A stretch of 64,000 bases of DNA, from NCBI RefSeq assembly GCF_001687545.1, contig NZ_CP016545.1:1411001-1475000 (forward strand), given 5' to 3'. Numbering within the stretch: position 1 is the stretch's first letter; each line of letters opens with the position of its first letter. A program made the position numbers and the translations under genes. Below, piece by piece: positions 41,399-51,803 of the stretch. The stretch comes from Paraurantiacibacter namhicola (GTDB lineage Bacteria > Pseudomonadota > Alphaproteobacteria > Sphingomonadales > Sphingomonadaceae). The notes under the pieces were generated by a model. That model was not told the DNA's origin. It was given only the letters and a program-made list of their open reading frames with translations, and searched no databases.

Positions 41399-44300
41399 AT
41401 GGCTCAGTCCGCTCAAAACACAAGCGAAACCGGGCGAGAGCCGGAGCCGAAGGCGGGCAAGCGCAGGCTTGTGTGGCGCTGGTTCCTGATGCCCGTGCTG
41501 CTGATTGTGGGGCTGGCGGTGGCGGCCGCATGGCTGCAGCGGCAGGAGCTCGCCCGCAGTGCGATCGAGGACTATTTCGAAGGGCACGGCGTCGAAGCGC
41601 GCTACGACATCACCCGCATCAGCCCGCGCAAGCAGGTGATCGAGAATGTCGTCCTGGGCGATCCGGCAAGCCCGGACCTGACGGTGAAGCGCATCATCGT
41701 CTCCATCATCCCGAAGCTTGGCCTGCCCACGGTCCGGCGCGTGAAGCTGGAGGGCGCACGGCTTTACGGGACGTTCCGCGATGGCGAGCTGAGCTTCGGC
41801 GCGCTGGACCCGATCCTGCTGGCAGGCGACGGCGGCGAGCCGGAGCTGCCCGATCTCGACATGACCATCCGCGACGGCCGCGTGCTGATGCAGACAGATT
41901 TCGGCGATTTCGGCGTGAAGCTTTCCGGCGCGGGCAATCTCAGCGGCGGCTTCGAGGGCGTGCTGGCTGTTGCGTCGCGCGATGCCGCTTTCGGAGGCTG
42001 CACGCTGGACGGGGCGACCCTGTATGGCGACTTCGCCATCGAGGCACAGCGACCGCTGTTCCAGGGGCCGCTGAGGATAGCAGATGCGCGCTGCGCCGAT
42101 GCGGGCGTGGAGCTGGCGGACGTGGCTGTCACGCTGGACGCGCTGGTCGATGCCGGCCTGAAGGGTGTCGACGCGACGTACGAGCTTGCCGCCGGGCGCG
42201 GCGCCATCGGCGATGCGCGCATGGCCAGCCTGCGCGGCGAGGGGCGCGTCAGTTACCGCGATGCGGAATTCAACGCACGTTACGACCTTGTCGGCAGCGA
42301 TGTGCGTACATCGCAGGCCAATCTGGCAGCGCTGTCGCTGGACGGCACGATCCGCGCGCTGGACGGCTTCTCCAGCCTGCGCGCGGAGGCCGGGTTCGAG
42401 GGTACGGGCCTGCAACCGGGCACCGGCCTCACCGGATCGCTGGCCTCCGCCGCCGCTGCTGCCGAGGGCACGCTGGCCAGCGACCTGCTGCGCAAGTTCG
42501 GTGCCGCAGTCGAAGCGGAGCTGCCGGGCAGCGCCCTGTCGGGTAAGGTGACGCTGCGGCGTACCGGCTCCGTTACCTCGGTCATCGTGCCGCGCGCCGA
42601 TGTCAGCGGGCGTACTGGGCGGCTGCTCCAGCTTTCGGACCTGCAATATGCTGCGGGCGGAAACGGTCCCATGCGCCTGTCCGGTCGTTTCGTCACCGGC
42701 GGGCGCGACCTGCCGCGGATCGATGGACGGATAGAGCGGCGCGGATCGGGCGGCTTCGATGCGCGGCTGTCGATGGCGCGATATACTGCCGGAAACAGCA
42801 GCCTCGCGCTGCCATCGCTATCGATCAACAGCATTCCGGGCGGCTTTCGTTTCAGCGGCGATGCGCTGGCCAGCGGGGACATTCCCGGCGGCGCGGCGCA
42901 GGGGCTGCAATTGCCACTGGCGGGGACCTGGACGAATGGCCAGCTGGCCATGTGGCAGGGCTGCACCGATGTGCGGTTCGACAGGCTGGCACTGGCCGAC
43001 CTTTCGCTGGATGGCCGCGCGCTCACCCTGTGCCCGGCACGCGGGCAGCCGATCCTGCGCTATGGCCCCGGTGGCTTGAGGCTGGCGGCAGGCGCGCCCT
43101 CGCTGGACCTGTCCGGACGGCTTGGCTCCACGCCCGTCCGCGTGGCTAGCGGGCCCGTCGGCATGGCCTGGCCCGGCACGCTGTCGGCGCGCAATTTGGA
43201 CGTGGCGCTTGGCCCTGCAGGCAATGCCACGCGTTTCCAGCTTGCGGGCCTGACCGCGCAGCTCGGTGGGCCGCTGGCGGGGACATTCGAAGGGACGGAC
43301 ATCCTGCTCGACGCCGTGCCACTCGACATGCGCGATGCGTCGGGGGCGTGGAGGTATAGCGGCGGGCGGCTGGAAATCACCGATGCGGAACTGCGGGTGG
43401 AGGACCGGGCCGAGCCTGATCGTTTCAACCCGCTGTTCGCGCGCGGTGCGGCGCTGACCCTGTTCGACAATCTTGTGACCGCGAATGCGGACCTGCGGCA
43501 CCCGCTGGGCGACCGGCTGGTGGCGCGGACCGCCATCCGGCATGACCTCTCCACCAGTATCGGCAGCGCGGATCTGGATGTGCCCGGCATCACCTTCGTC
43601 AGCGGGACGCGGGCCGTGTCCGTGCCCCAGATCGACCAGGTGGCATCGGGCGGGTTCCAGCCCACCGACCTGACCCCGCTCGCTCTCGGCGTGGTCGCAC
43701 TGGTCGATGGGACGGTGACGGGGCAGGGCCGTATAGACTGGGACGATGCCGGCGTGCGCAGCACCGGACAGTTCACAACGGATGCGCTCGACCTGGCTGC
43801 GGCGTTCGGGCCTGTCGAGAAGGCACGCGGCACGATCGTCTTCACGGACCTGCTGGGGCTCACCACCGCGCCGGACCAGCTGATCGAGGTTGGAACAATC
43901 AATCCGGGTATCGAGGTCTATGACGGCGAAATTCGCTTCCAGATGACTGATGGCGAGCGGCTGGCCGTGACCAGCGCGCGCTGGCCGTTCCTCGGCGGCT
44001 TCTTGAGCATGCGGCCTGTCACCTTGAACCTGGGCGTGGAGGAATTCCGCACTTACCAGCTAGATGTGGAGGGCATGGAAGCAAGCATGTTCGTCGCCCG
44101 GATGGAGCTCAACAATTTCAGCGCCACGGGTACCTTCGACGGTACGATCCCGCTGGTCTTCGATCCTCAGGGCAACGGGCGGATCGAAGGCGGCATGCTC
44201 GTCTCTCGCCCACCCGGGGGCAATGTCTCCTACCAGGGCGACCTGCTCTACGAGGACATGCCGATGATGGCGGAGTTCGCCTTCCAGGCGCTGCGCTCAC

Positions 44301-44668
44301 TCGATTTCAAGCGGATGCGGATTGCGCTGGACGGCGCGCTGGCCGGTGAACTGGTCACCCGCGTACGCTTTGACGGCGTCTCGCAAGGGGAGGGCGCGGA
44401 GAACAACCTTATCACCCGCCAGTTCGCCAAGTTGCCGCTGCGCTTCGACGTCAATATCCGCGCGCCGTTCCAGCAATTGCTCAGCTCCGTGCGCTCGCTC
44501 TACGATCCCTCGGCCATTCGCGACCCACGCGACCTGGGGCTGGTGGATGCCGATGGCCGCGTGATCCGGGCCAGCATTTCCGGGCAGGAAGCCCCGCCCG
44601 AACCCGATCCCATGGATATACCCGATGAAGCCGTCATTCAGCGGCCCGAAAGCGAGGATGTGGAATGA
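41399..44668 (+). CDS. ydbH: YdbH-like AsmA/TamB-type intermembrane lipid-transport protein
   Basis: 1089 residues; E. coli YdbH has 879. An N-terminal cytoplasmic stub with basic residues precedes the membrane anchor RRLVWRWFLMPVLLIVGLAVAAAWL (about 22-46). The large periplasmic part is a beta-rich, glycine-spaced repeat region with the conserved C-terminal block ALAGELVTRVRFDGVSQGEGAENNLITRQFAKLPLRFDVNIRAPFQQLLSSVRSLYDPSAI. YdbH, TamB and YhdP are known to form hydrophobic bridges moving phospholipid to the outer membrane. The presence of ynbE and ydbL directly downstream supports this identification. ATGA overlap with the lipoprotein gene suggests coupling. Confidence 0.88.
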   Translation: MAQSAQNTSETGREPEPKAGKRRLVWRWFLMPVLLIVGLAVAAAWLQRQELARSAIEDYFEGHGVEARYDITRISPRKQVIENVVLGDPASPDLTVKRIIVSIIPKLGLPTVRRVKLEGARLYGTFRDGELSFGALDPILLAGDGGEPELPDLDMTIRDGRVLMQTDFGDFGVKLSGAGNLSGGFEGVLAVASRDAAFGGCTLDGATLYGDFAIEAQRPLFQGPLRIADARCADAGVELADVAVTLDALVDAGLKGVDATYELAAGRGAIGDARMASLRGEGRVSYRDAEFNARYDLVGSDVRTSQANLAALSLDGTIRALDGFSSLRAEAGFEGTGLQPGTGLTGSLASAAAAAEGTLASDLLRKFGAAVEAELPGSALSGKVTLRRTGSVTSVIVPRADVSGRTGRLLQLSDLQYAAGGNGPMRLSGRFVTGGRDLPRIDGRIERRGSGGFDARLSMARYTAGNSSLALPSLSINSIPGGFRFSGDALASGDIPGGAAQGLQLPLAGTWTNGQLAMWQGCTDVRFDRLALADLSLDGRALTLCPARGQPILRYGPGGLRLAAGAPSLDLSGRLGSTPVRVASGPVGMAWPGTLSARNLDVALGPAGNATRFQLAGLTAQLGGPLAGTFEGTDILLDAVPLDMRDASGAWRYSGGRLEITDAELRVEDRAEPDRFNPLFARGAALTLFDNLVTANADLRHPLGDRLVARTAIRHDLSTSIGSADLDVPGITFVSGTRAVSVPQIDQVASGGFQPTDLTPLALGVVALVDGTVTGQGRIDWDDAGVRSTGQFTTDALDLAAAFGPVEKARGTIVFTDLLGLTTAPDQLIEVGTINPGIEVYDGEIRFQMTDGERLAVTSARWPFLGGFLSMRPVTLNLGVEEFRTYQLDVEGMEASMFVARMELNNFSATGTFDGTIPLVFDPQGNGRIEGGMLVSRPPGGNVSYQGDLLYEDMPMMAEFAFQALRSLDFKRMRIALDGALAGELVTRVRFDGVSQGEGAENNLITRQFAKLPLRFDVNIRAPFQQLLSSVRSLYDPSAIRDPRDLGLVDADGRVIRASISGQEAPPEPDPMDIPDEAVIQRPESEDVE

Positions 44669-44934
44669 AGGATGCAACATTGACCGGAGCTGCCATTTGC
44701 GCGCACATGCCAGCCATGAGGCGGCAAGGCAGCACAGGCGGGCGAACCCGCGGAAGTACGGTCAGGGTGGCGATGGCGCTGGCCCTTGGCGCGTCGGCCG
44801 CCGGTTGCGTGACGGTAAACGCACCGGACGAGCCGATCGTGATCGAGCTGAACGTCAACATCACCCAGGAAGTGATTTATCGCCTGGCACAGGATGCCGG
44901 CAACACGATTGAAGAGCAGCCGGGCATTTTCTGA
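44665..44934 (+). CDS. ynbE: YnbE-family outer-membrane lipoprotein
   Basis: 89 residues from ATG 44665, or 72 from ATG 44716 (MRRQGSTGGR), which gives a more normal signal peptide. The hydrophobic stretch VRVAMALALGASAAGC ends in a lipobox Cys at about residue 48. The mature part VTVNAPDEPIVIELNVNITQEVIYRLAQDAGNTIEEQPGIF is the YnbE pattern. E. coli YnbE stacks onto the C-terminus of YdbH at the outer membrane. The order ydbH-ynbE-ydbL is the same. Confidence 0.85.
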   Translation: MKDATLTGAAICAHMPAMRRQGSTGGRTRGSTVRVAMALALGASAAGCVTVNAPDEPIVIELNVNITQEVIYRLAQDAGNTIEEQPGIF

Positions 44935-44946
44935 CCCGGCAGGAGC

Positions 44947-45351
44947 ATGATGATGAAGACGATGTCCAAATTTTCGCAAGCCGCACTGGCCGGTGCAGCC
45001 ATCGCCATGGCCGTGGGCGGCGCGGTCTCTCCCGCATTCGCGCAGCGCGATGCCGCTTACGAGCAGGCCCGCCAGAGCGGCCAGGTGGGCGAGAAGATGG
45101 ATGGCTACCTCGGCGTCGTGGGCAGCGGCAATGCCGCGCTGCGCGCCATGGTGGATGACATCAATATCAAGCGCCGCGCGGTTTATGCCGAGAAGGCTAA
45201 GGCTGCGAATGCCACGCTGGAGGAATACGCGTTCACCTCCGGCTGCCTGCTGATTTCCCGCACCGTGCCGGGCGAGAAGTACCAGGCGCCCGATGGCAGC
45301 TGGCAGACCCGCACGTCCGCGCCTCCAATGCGCGATTCGCGCTGCCCGTAA
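44947..45351 (+). CDS. ydbL: YdbL-family (DUF1318) periplasmic protein
   Basis: 134 residues from the first of three consecutive in-frame ATGs (44947, 44950, 44953). The ribosome site AGGAG at 44941-44945 is best spaced for 44953. The signal peptide ends GGAVSPAFAQRD. The mature helix-rich part YEQARQSGQVGEKMDGYLGVVGSGNAALRAMVDDINIKRRAVYAEKAKAANATLEEYAFTSG is characteristic of DUF1318. E. coli YdbL modulates the YdbH-YnbE interaction. Two cysteines (SGCLLI, DSRCP) may form a disulfide. Confidence 0.87.
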   Translation: MMMKTMSKFSQAALAGAAIAMAVGGAVSPAFAQRDAAYEQARQSGQVGEKMDGYLGVVGSGNAALRAMVDDINIKRRAVYAEKAKAANATLEEYAFTSGCLLISRTVPGEKYQAPDGSWQTRTSAPPMRDSRCP

Positions 45352-45412
45352 TGCGGCGACGTGCAGGCACCATTTCGCGCTGCACAATGGTTGCAAAACG
45401 CCACCACATCGG

Positions 45413-45441
45413 TTGACTCCCCCATAGCCCCCGCCTAAGGG
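45413..45441 (+). promoter_or_regulatory. Probable promoter of the atpI-atpB-atpE-atpF' operon
   Basis: TTGACT (45413-45418) and TAAGGG (45436-45441) are separated by 17 bases, 62 bases before the atpI start. The gap 45352-45502 holds no other recognisable feature apart from this pair. Confidence 0.5.
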
Positions 45442-45502
45442 GACCGCGCCTTTGGCGGGCAGCTCTTTGCCCGTGCCGCATTATCTCTCTAAGGGGTTCG
45501 GC

Positions 45503-45817
45503 ATGAGTAAAGAAAAACCCGCCCGGGACCCCATCGTCGAGGATGCGCGGATCGACGCGCTCGAGGAGCGGCTCAAGTCCGCACGCGAGCGTGAAGAGGA
45601 GCGCAACCGGCCAAGTGTTAAGGGCGCCGATGCCAATGAAAAGCTCGGCAACCAGGTGCTTGGCCATTTGCTCGGGGGGCCTCTCGGGGGCGCGCTCATC
45701 GGCTGGGTCATCGACCAGTTCGCCGGTACGTCGCCCTGGGGTCTGTTGGTGATGCTCGGCCTAGGGATCGTCGTCGCCTTCAGGAACATCATACGGATTT
45801 CAGGCACGCGCCCCTGA
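45503..45817 (+). CDS. atpI: AtpI-family F0F1 ATP synthase assembly protein
   Basis: 104 residues from ATG 45503, with AAGGGG six bases upstream. A charged N-terminal helix (DARIDALEERLKSAREREEERNR) is followed by two membrane helices, GNQVLGHLLGGPLGGALIGWVIDQF and GLLVMLGLGIVVAFRNIIRI, the AtpI pattern of alphaproteobacteria. AtpI is thought to aid c-ring assembly or Mg2+ handling. It is the first gene of the F0 operon, directly before subunit a. Confidence 0.85.
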   Translation: MSKEKPARDPIVEDARIDALEERLKSAREREEERNRPSVKGADANEKLGNQVLGHLLGGPLGGALIGWVIDQFAGTSPWGLLVMLGLGIVVAFRNIIRISGTRP

Positions 45818-45859
45818 TCGGGCGATACGTGTAAGCGAGCCAAGGGGCGCGAGAGACAA

Positions 45860-46648
45860 GTGGCAGGCGAGACGGCTAAGGTCGATCCGATGTACCAGTT
45901 CACCATCGAACCGCTTTTCGGTTCGCAGGGCTGGGAACTGGCGGGTTTCAACATTGCATTCACCAACAGCGCGTTGTGGATGACGATCACGCTGGTCGTG
46001 CTGTGGGTATTCATGCTTGGCGGCATGAAGCGCCAGCTGGTGCCGGGCCGCTGGCAGATGATGGTGGAAACCTTCACCGGCTTCATCGACGACATGCTGG
46101 AAGCCAACATCGGCAAGGCCGGGCGCAAATATGTGCCTTATATCTTCAGCCTGTTCATGTTCATCCTCTTCGCCAACCTGCTTGGCCTCATGCCGCTGGG
46201 CGTCGTCGGCGTGCACCCGTTCACCTTTACCAGCCACTTCACCGTCACCGGTGTGCTGGCCATCCTGTCCTTCGCGATCGTCCTGGTCGTCGGCTTCTTC
46301 AAGCACGGCATCAAGTTCTTCAGCCTGTTCATTCCCAGCGGCACGCCGCTGCCGATGGTGCTGGTGATCTTCCCGATCGAGCTGGTGTCCTTCCTGTTCC
46401 GCCCGTTCAGCCTGGCGCTGCGACTGTTCGTTGCAATGATGGCCGGCCACGTGCTGCTGGAAGTGCTGTCCAGCTTCGTGATCGACGGCTGGAATGCCGG
46501 CGCCGGTTTCGGCCTGCTGGTGGGCCTTCCCAGCTTCCTGCTGATGATTGCCATCTGCGCGCTGGAAATCCTGGTTGCCGGCATCCAGGCCTACGTCTTC
46601 GCATTGCTCAGCTCGCTGTACATCAACGACGCTGAAAACCTTCACTAA
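45860..46648 (+). CDS. atpB: ATP synthase F0 subunit a
   Basis: 262 residues from GTG 45860; ATG 45890 (MYQFTIEPL) is an alternative with AAGG eight bases upstream. Five or six membrane helices are present. The proton-channel helix FLFRPFSLALRLFVAMMAGHVLLEVL carries the essential Arg188, and a following helix GLLVGLPSFLLMIAICALEILVAGIQAYVFALLSSLYI holds the partner Glu and Gln residues. It forms the proton half-channels beside the c-ring. Confidence 0.97.
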   Translation: MAGETAKVDPMYQFTIEPLFGSQGWELAGFNIAFTNSALWMTITLVVLWVFMLGGMKRQLVPGRWQMMVETFTGFIDDMLEANIGKAGRKYVPYIFSLFMFILFANLLGLMPLGVVGVHPFTFTSHFTVTGVLAILSFAIVLVVGFFKHGIKFFSLFIPSGTPLPMVLVIFPIELVSFLFRPFSLALRLFVAMMAGHVLLEVLSSFVIDGWNAGAGFGLLVGLPSFLLMIAICALEILVAGIQAYVFALLSSLYINDAENLH

Positions 46649-46684
46649 GTCACTTAATCACACGTATTTTCAAGGAGTTTAGTC

Positions 46685-46909
46685 ATGGATCTCGAAGCTG
46701 CAAAGATGATCGGTGCCGGTCTGGCCGCAATCGGTGCCGGCATGGCCGCACTGGGCGTGGGTAACGTCTTCGGTTCGTTCCTGGAAAGCGCCCTGCGCAA
46801 CCCGGGTGCTGCAGACGGCCAGCAGGGCCGCCTGTTCATCGGCTTCGCCGCTGCCGAGCTTCTCGGCCTGCTGGCGTTCGTCGTTGCAATGATCATTCTG
46901 TTCGTCTGA
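46685..46909 (+). CDS. atpE: ATP synthase F0 subunit c
   Basis: 74 residues, a two-helix hairpin. Helix 1 is glycine-rich (MIGAGLAAIGAGMAALGVGNVFGSFL), the polar loop RNPGAADGQQ joins it to helix 2, and the ion-binding residue is Glu58 in FAAAELLGLLAFVV. The ring of these subunits drives rotation. AAGGAG lies eight bases before the ATG. A hairpin with a T-run follows the gene. Confidence 0.97.
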   Translation: MDLEAAKMIGAGLAAIGAGMAALGVGNVFGSFLESALRNPGAADGQQGRLFIGFAAAELLGLLAFVVAMIILFV

Positions 46910-46918
46910 TCGAATTGG

Positions 46919-46951
46919 GGCCGGGCGCAAATGCCCGGTCCACCCTTTTTT
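46919..46951 (+). terminator. Hairpin with T-run between atpE and atpF' (partial terminator?)
   Basis: CCGGGC (46921-46926) and GCCCGG (46933-46938), plus two outer pairs, form a stem with loop GCAAAT. TCCACCC then TTTTTT follows. It lies inside the operon, so it may reduce downstream expression so that more c subunit is made than b and b'. Confidence 0.5.
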
Positions 46952-46975
46952 CCGCTTGAAAACGGGACATAGACA

Positions 46976-47470
46976 ATGCCCCAGATAGCCCAGATCGCCG
47001 AGACATACTCCAGCCAGGTTTTCTGGCTGCTGGTCATCTTCGGCCTGGTTTTCTTCGTCATCGGCCGCGGGATGGTTCCCAAGGTCATGGACACCGTTGC
47101 CCAGCGCGACGGCCAGATCGCGTCGGACCTCGCAGCAGCGCAGGCTGCCCGCGACGGTGCGGACGAGCAGGAGGAAGCCTGGCGCAAGCGTGAGAATGCC
47201 AACCGCGCCCGCGCGCAGGACATCGTGGCCGAGGCGAAGGCAGGTGCCAACGCCTCGACCGAGAAGAAGCTGGCCGCTGCGCAGAAGCGTATCGACAAGA
47301 AGCTGGACGAGGCGGAAGCACGGATCTCCGAATCCCGCACCGCCGCTGCGTCCGAAATCGAAGCCGTCGCCGCCGAGGCCGCGCAGGACATCGTCGAGCG
47401 CCTGGCCGGTATCAAGGTGGCCAAGGCCAAGGCCGGCAAGGCCGTGAAGGAAGCAATGCACCATGGCTGA
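46976..47470 (+). CDS. atpF': ATP synthase F0 subunit b' (AtpF2/AtpG)
   Basis: 164 residues. One N-terminal membrane helix, YSSQVFWLLVIFGLVFFVIGRGMVPKV, is followed by a long alanine-, lysine- and glutamate-rich coiled coil (QAARDGADEQEEAWRKRENANRARAQDIVAEAKAGANASTEKKLAAAQKRIDKKLDEAEARI). It forms the peripheral stalk with b. It overlaps the next gene by eight bases. Alphaproteobacteria and photosynthetic bacteria usually carry this b plus b' pair. Confidence 0.93.
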   Translation: MPQIAQIAETYSSQVFWLLVIFGLVFFVIGRGMVPKVMDTVAQRDGQIASDLAAAQAARDGADEQEEAWRKRENANRARAQDIVAEAKAGANASTEKKLAAAQKRIDKKLDEAEARISESRTAAASEIEAVAAEAAQDIVERLAGIKVAKAKAGKAVKEAMHHG

Positions 47471-48044
47471 GCAGAGCGACCTGCCCGAAGTGTTCGCCAC
47501 CGATGCGGCGGAAACGACGGCCACGACCACCGTGGATGTCGGTGCCGGCAAGCATGTCGAACCCGAACTGCTGGGCCTTGCGCCTTACCAGTGGGTTTCG
47601 CTCAGCATGGTGGTGCTGCTGCTGATCGCGTTCTTCGGCGCGAAGGTTCACAAGACCATCGCGGGCGGCCTGGACAACAAGATCGCGGCCATTCGGGACC
47701 AGCTGGAAGAAGCCAAGACGCTCCGCGCCGAGGCCGAAGCCCTGCGCGACGAATACGCCAGCAAGATCGCCAACGCGGAAAAAGACGCCGAAGCGATGCT
47801 GGATAACGCCCGCGTGGAAGCGGACGCCATCGTGGCCAAGGCGGAAGCCGACACGAAGGCGACCATCGCGCGGCGCAAGCAGATGGCGGAAGACAAGATC
47901 GCCGCTGCGGAGCGCGATGCCATCCAGGACCTGAAGGCGCGCGCCGCCGATGCGGCCACTGCTGCCTCGCGCAAGCTGATCGCCGAGGAAATGGGTGCCG
48001 AATCGGACCGCGCAATGGTCGATTCCACGATCGCCCAGCTCTGA
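47463..48044 (+). CDS. atpF: ATP synthase F0 subunit b
   Basis: 193 residues. An unusual soluble N-terminal extension of about 40 residues (DLPEVFATDAAETTATTTVDVGAGKHVEPELLGL) precedes the membrane helix YQWVSLSMVVLLLIAFFGAKV. A long coiled coil follows: IRDQLEEAKTLRAEAEALRDEYASKIANAEKDAEAMLDNARVEADAIVAKAEADTKATIARRKQMAEDKIAAAERDAIQDLKARA. It is the second stalk subunit and last gene of the F0 cluster; F1 genes are not in the window. Confidence 0.93.
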   Translation: MAEQSDLPEVFATDAAETTATTTVDVGAGKHVEPELLGLAPYQWVSLSMVVLLLIAFFGAKVHKTIAGGLDNKIAAIRDQLEEAKTLRAEAEALRDEYASKIANAEKDAEAMLDNARVEADAIVAKAEADTKATIARRKQMAEDKIAAAERDAIQDLKARAADAATAASRKLIAEEMGAESDRAMVDSTIAQL

Positions 48045-48136
48045 TCGGCCTTGCTCCAGCCCGCAGTCTGGCGTGCTTTTGCTAAATCATTGAATTTCCT
48101 GTAGTCAGCGCCGCAGCTCCCGAGGAGGGGGCTTCG

Positions 48137-49180
48137 ATGGCCGTAACCAGGGAACCCGAACTCAGCAGAACCTTGTCCGCAAATGCGGATGGAATGCTGT
48201 GGGCAATGCTGGACCAGAGCACCGACTGCGTGAAGCTGGTCAATCTGGATGGCTATCTCGAATACATGAACGCCAATGGCCGCGCGGCCATGGAGATCGA
48301 CGACTTTTCGGGTGTTGCAGGTACGGCGCTGACCAGCCTGTGGCCGGCGTCGAGTGCAAAGCGCCTGTCCCTCGCCATCGAACGCGCCAGCAAGGGCGAC
48401 AAGGATCGCTTCGAAGCCTTCTGCCCCACGGCCAAGGGCAATGACCGCTGGTGGGACGTGTCTGTGTCGCCTGTGCGCAATGACGGCGAAGTCAGCCGTA
48501 TCCTGATATCCTCGCGCGATGTGACCGACAGGCACCTTGCGGAGCGTGACAGCGAGACTCGCCGCGAAGCCGACATCTCCGCCAGGCAGGACCGCATCGT
48601 CGCGGGCGAGCTGGCGCATAAGGCCCGCAACCAGATCGCGGTCATCACCGCCCTCACGCGCCTGACCCTGCGCGGCGATCCCGCGCTTGAAGACGGGGCA
48701 AAGCGGCTGATCGAGCGGATTACGCACCTAGGGTTAGCCATCAACGCGCTGGTCGGCACGGAAGGCAAGTCTGCCCGGCTGCTGGAAGATATCGTCTCTG
48801 CAGTGCTGGGCGATGGGGACGGCAGCGGACCCGTGATGATCGGCGCTATACCGCCCCTTTCCCTAACCGAGAACGATGTCCGGACCATGGCGCTGGTGCT
48901 GGGCGAGCTGCACTCGAACGCGCTGAAGCACGGCGCGCTGTCGCACGAGGGCGGTAGCCTTGTGCTCTATTTCGATCCTGTGCCGGGCGGCGTTCGCATG
49001 CGCTGGAAGGAAACCGGCATGGCCGATTGCCGTGAGCCATCGCAGCTGGGCACGGGCAGCGACCTGATCCGCCGCATGACGATGGGCCAGCCCAAGGCCG
49101 GGACTTTCGAATGGGAGCCGGACGGGCTCTATTTCGAGATGATTATCAACGCCAGCAGCCCGCCGCCGCGCGCAGGCTAA
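48137..49180 (+). CDS. PAS-domain HWE-family sensor histidine kinase
   Basis: 347 residues, soluble. A PAS domain covers about residues 20-135 (LWAMLDQSTDCVKLVNLDGYLEYMNANGRAAMEID, ending ILISSRDVTDRHLAE). The phospho-acceptor helix is RIVAGELAHKARNQIAVITALTRLTLR with the His near 159. The kinase N-box is LVLGELHSNALKHGALS, followed by VRMRWKET with the WxE signature of HWE/HisKA_2 kinases. No response regulator is adjacent. HWE kinases in alphaproteobacteria often feed the general stress response; whether this one does cannot be told here. Its stop overlaps gloB by four bases. Confidence 0.88.
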   Translation: MAVTREPELSRTLSANADGMLWAMLDQSTDCVKLVNLDGYLEYMNANGRAAMEIDDFSGVAGTALTSLWPASSAKRLSLAIERASKGDKDRFEAFCPTAKGNDRWWDVSVSPVRNDGEVSRILISSRDVTDRHLAERDSETRREADISARQDRIVAGELAHKARNQIAVITALTRLTLRGDPALEDGAKRLIERITHLGLAINALVGTEGKSARLLEDIVSAVLGDGDGSGPVMIGAIPPLSLTENDVRTMALVLGELHSNALKHGALSHEGGSLVLYFDPVPGGVRMRWKETGMADCREPSQLGTGSDLIRRMTMGQPKAGTFEWEPDGLYFEMIINASSPPPRAG

Positions 49181-49932
49181 AACGCGTCCTTTGCGGCCCT
49201 GAGCGCAGCAAAGGTCTCGTGCGGCTGCTCGCCGCCCCATTTCTCACGCATCTCCGCAGCGTCCGCTCGCAGGAACGGGTTGGTCGCCAGCTCGCGTTCC
49301 AGCGTAAAGGGCACGGTGGGTTCGTTCCGCTCGCGCCTATTGGCGATGTCCTGAGCATATTCGGCAAGCGCCGCGTTATCCGGGTCTGCGTGGAGCGCGA
49401 AGGCGGCGTTGGCCTGCGTGTACTCATGCGCGCAATAGAGCGTGGTCTCCGGCGGGAGTGATTTCAGCCGCTGGAGGCTCGCCCAGAATTGCGGCGGGGT
49501 GCCCTCGAACATGCGGCCGCAGCCCAGCGCGAAAAGCGAATCGCCGACAAAGGCGATGCCGTCGCCGGGCAGGTGGAAGGCCACATGCCCGTTCGTATGG
49601 CCGGAGACGTCGATCACATCCGCAATGTGCTGACCCAGGCTGACGCTATCCCCATCTGCCACGACGCGGTCGATGGGGGCGATGCGGTCGACTTCCTGCG
49701 GGGCAATGGTCCTCGCGCCTGTAGCCTCCACGATAGCCTTGTTACCGCCGGCATGGTCAGGATGCCAGTGGGTGTTCCAGATCTGCGTGATGCGCCAGCC
49801 CTTCGCCTCTGCCTGTCGCAGGTACTCAGCACCATCTGGCGTGTCGATTGCTGCGGTCTCGCCGCTGGCGTCGTCATGGACGAGGAAGCCGTAATTGTCG
49901 GACAGGCAAGGGAACTGGTGGATTTGCAGCAT
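49177..49932 (-). CDS. gloB: Hydroxyacylglutathione hydrolase (glyoxalase II)
   Basis: 251 residues from ATG 49932 (MLQIHQFPCLSDNYGFLVHDDASGETAAIDTPDG). The metallo-beta-lactamase motif is NTHWHPDHAGG (about 63-73, THxHxDH). Further metal ligands lie in VIDVSGHTNGHVAFHL, FVGDSLFALGCGRMFEGTP and YCAHEYTQANAAFA, and the C-terminal domain PFLRADAAEMREKW is typical. It releases D-lactate and glutathione from S-lactoylglutathione. It lies 162 bases after rpsA, beyond a terminator. Confidence 0.95.
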   Translation of the reverse strand: MLQIHQFPCLSDNYGFLVHDDASGETAAIDTPDGAEYLRQAEAKGWRITQIWNTHWHPDHAGGNKAIVEATGARTIAPQEVDRIAPIDRVVADGDSVSLGQHIADVIDVSGHTNGHVAFHLPGDGIAFVGDSLFALGCGRMFEGTPPQFWASLQRLKSLPPETTLYCAHEYTQANAAFALHADPDNAALAEYAQDIANRRERNEPTVPFTLERELATNPFLRADAAEMREKWGGEQPHETFAALRAAKDAF

Positions 49933-49965
49933 GGCTCGCAGCGTAAGCCAGCACTGCGCCATAGG

Positions 49966-50001
49966 AAAGGCCCGCCTGCTCGGGTGAGCGGGCGGGCCTT
50001 T
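49966..50001 (-). terminator. Bidirectional-type hairpin terminator after rpsA
   Basis: AAAGGCCCGCC (49966-49976) pairs with GGCGGGCCTTT (49991-50001) around 14 bases, followed by TTTCC on the minus strand. It ends the rpsA transcript 93 bases after its stop. It lies 34 bases upstream of gloB, leaving little room for a separate gloB promoter. Confidence 0.7.
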
Positions 50002-50010
50002 CGCTTCAAG

Positions 50011-50044
50011 TGATCCCCGGCGAAGGCCGGGGTCTCACTCGAGA
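50011..50044. repeat. CCCCGGC palindromic repeat between rpsA and gloB
   Basis: AGTGATCCCCGGC and GCCGGGGTCTCACT surround GAAG, with near-perfect arms of about 12 bases. This resembles short REP-type palindromes of proteobacteria. There is no T-run, so a terminator role is unlikely. Confidence 0.6.
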
Positions 50045-50093
50045 TCGTTTTTGCGGCGTGAGGTCCCTGCCTGCGCAGGGCCCCGCACCCTGC

Positions 50094-51803
<1,710 letters not shown>

